Assembly (NCBI GenBank): GCA_964369415.1
Contig: CAYJFP010000026.1
Coordinates: 1 to 23,598 of the forward strand
Origin: SIG603 sp964369415
GTDB taxonomy: Bacteria > Bacillota > Clostridia > Oscillospirales > Acutalibacteraceae
Direction of reading: 5' to 3'
Length of the DNA stretch: 23,598 bases
How positions within the stretch are numbered: the stretch's first letter is position 1; each line of letters starts with the position of its first letter. A program made the position numbers and the translations under genes. This document shows, piece after piece, positions 23,275 through 23,598 of this stretch. The notes beneath the pieces are model-generated. The model worked only from the letters and a program-made list of their open reading frames with translations. It was not told the DNA's origin and did no database searches.

Positions 23275-23598
23275 ATGTCCACACAAACTTAAGACCTAAA
23301 AGAAAGACAAAAACAGTTTATCCTAAGTGAAAACTTATGGAAAGTTATGGTTAAGCTTTCGTGGCCTGCTGTCATTGCAATGGTGCTGTATGGTGCAAAC
23401 TCCATGCGTGATGCCTATTTTGCTGGGCAATATGTCGATGAAACAACTTTAGCAGGAGTTTCCCTAGCCTCGTTTTATACACTTTTCCCCAAAATTTTAG
23501 TTTTAGATGAACCGTCCGCTAATTTGGATATGTCCGCTGTAGAGAACCTACGCAAAACACTTGCACTTTTAAAGGAGCAAGGCGTTACCATAGTAATA
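23275..23598 (+). pseudogene. Broken MATE efflux pump joined to an ABC ATPase end
   Basis: An AAGGAGG site precedes ATG at 23275, but codon 6 is TAA (23290-23292). The frame then stays open to the window edge. After the stop it first reads like the N-terminus of a MATE multidrug exporter (NLWKVMVKLSWPAVIAMVL, then DAYFAGQYV and TLAGVSLAS, with the first membrane helix). From about 23470-23490 it changes, without a frame break, to the Walker B/D-loop part of an ABC ATPase (KILVLDEPSANLD, then LRKTLALLKEQGVTIVI), most like ECF-type importers. Neither part is complete: the ATPase lacks its Walker A half and the MATE lacks all later helices. A deletion that fused two neighbouring genes, plus a nonsense mutation, explains this best. 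A restart at ATG 23347 is possible but has no good ribosome binding site. The 3' end is beyond the window. Confidence 0.85.

Overview
The window looks like chromosome from a low-GC, AT-rich Bacillota of class Clostridia. The evidence is AGGAGG-type ribosome binding sites, strongly A/T-ending codons, Arg mostly as AGA, a DUF1934-argS pair, a ddl-murI pair, and an Fe-S scaffold-like gene next to a 'GGGtGRT' gene, which is typical of anaerobic Clostridia. Genus cannot be read from the sequence. No rRNA, tRNA, CRISPR array or intact insertion sequence was seen.

Left third (1-8.4 kb, minus strand): a membrane-anchored PrsA/SurA-like foldase with its own promoter, preceded by a full phosphate-starvation operon in the order pstS-pstC-pstA-pstB-phoU-phoB-phoR. 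The genes from pstC to phoR overlap or nearly touch. A hairpin separates pstS from pstC, and TTTAAC direct repeats resembling a Pho box lie upstream of pstS. PhoR-PhoB should sense and control phosphate uptake by the PstSCAB transporter, with PhoU linking transporter and kinase. The PstS protein is the main surprise: its two halves are in reverse order relative to classical PstS, so it appears circularly permuted.

Middle (8.4-12.7 kb, plus strand): ddl and murI make peptidoglycan precursors (D-Ala-D-Ala and D-Glu). A DUF1934 beta-barrel protein gene overlaps argS, which ends at a strong terminator.

Accessory stretch (12.7-15.3 kb): single genes with their own promoters and terminators, namely a GNAT acetyltransferase, an aldo/keto reductase, a TspO/MBR membrane protein and a Dabb-domain protein. 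Two of their terminators share nearly the same sequence.

15.5-17.3 kb: a two-gene operon of an IscU/NifU-like protein and a GGGtGRT protein. It has strong ribosome binding sites, codon use suggesting high expression and a Crp/Fnr-like palindrome upstream. Its function is unknown to me, and it is the best candidate here for an undescribed system.

17.3-22.8 kb: a 1464-residue PAS/GAF/GGDEF/EAL c-di-GMP protein (minus strand), divergent from a Bax inhibitor-1-like membrane protein.

Right edge (22.8-23.6 kb): about 450 bases of non-coding, probably decayed DNA, then a broken chimera. A MATE efflux-pump start carrying an early stop codon is joined in frame to the ATPase end of an ABC transporter. 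This looks like a scar of lost or rearranged accessory genes.
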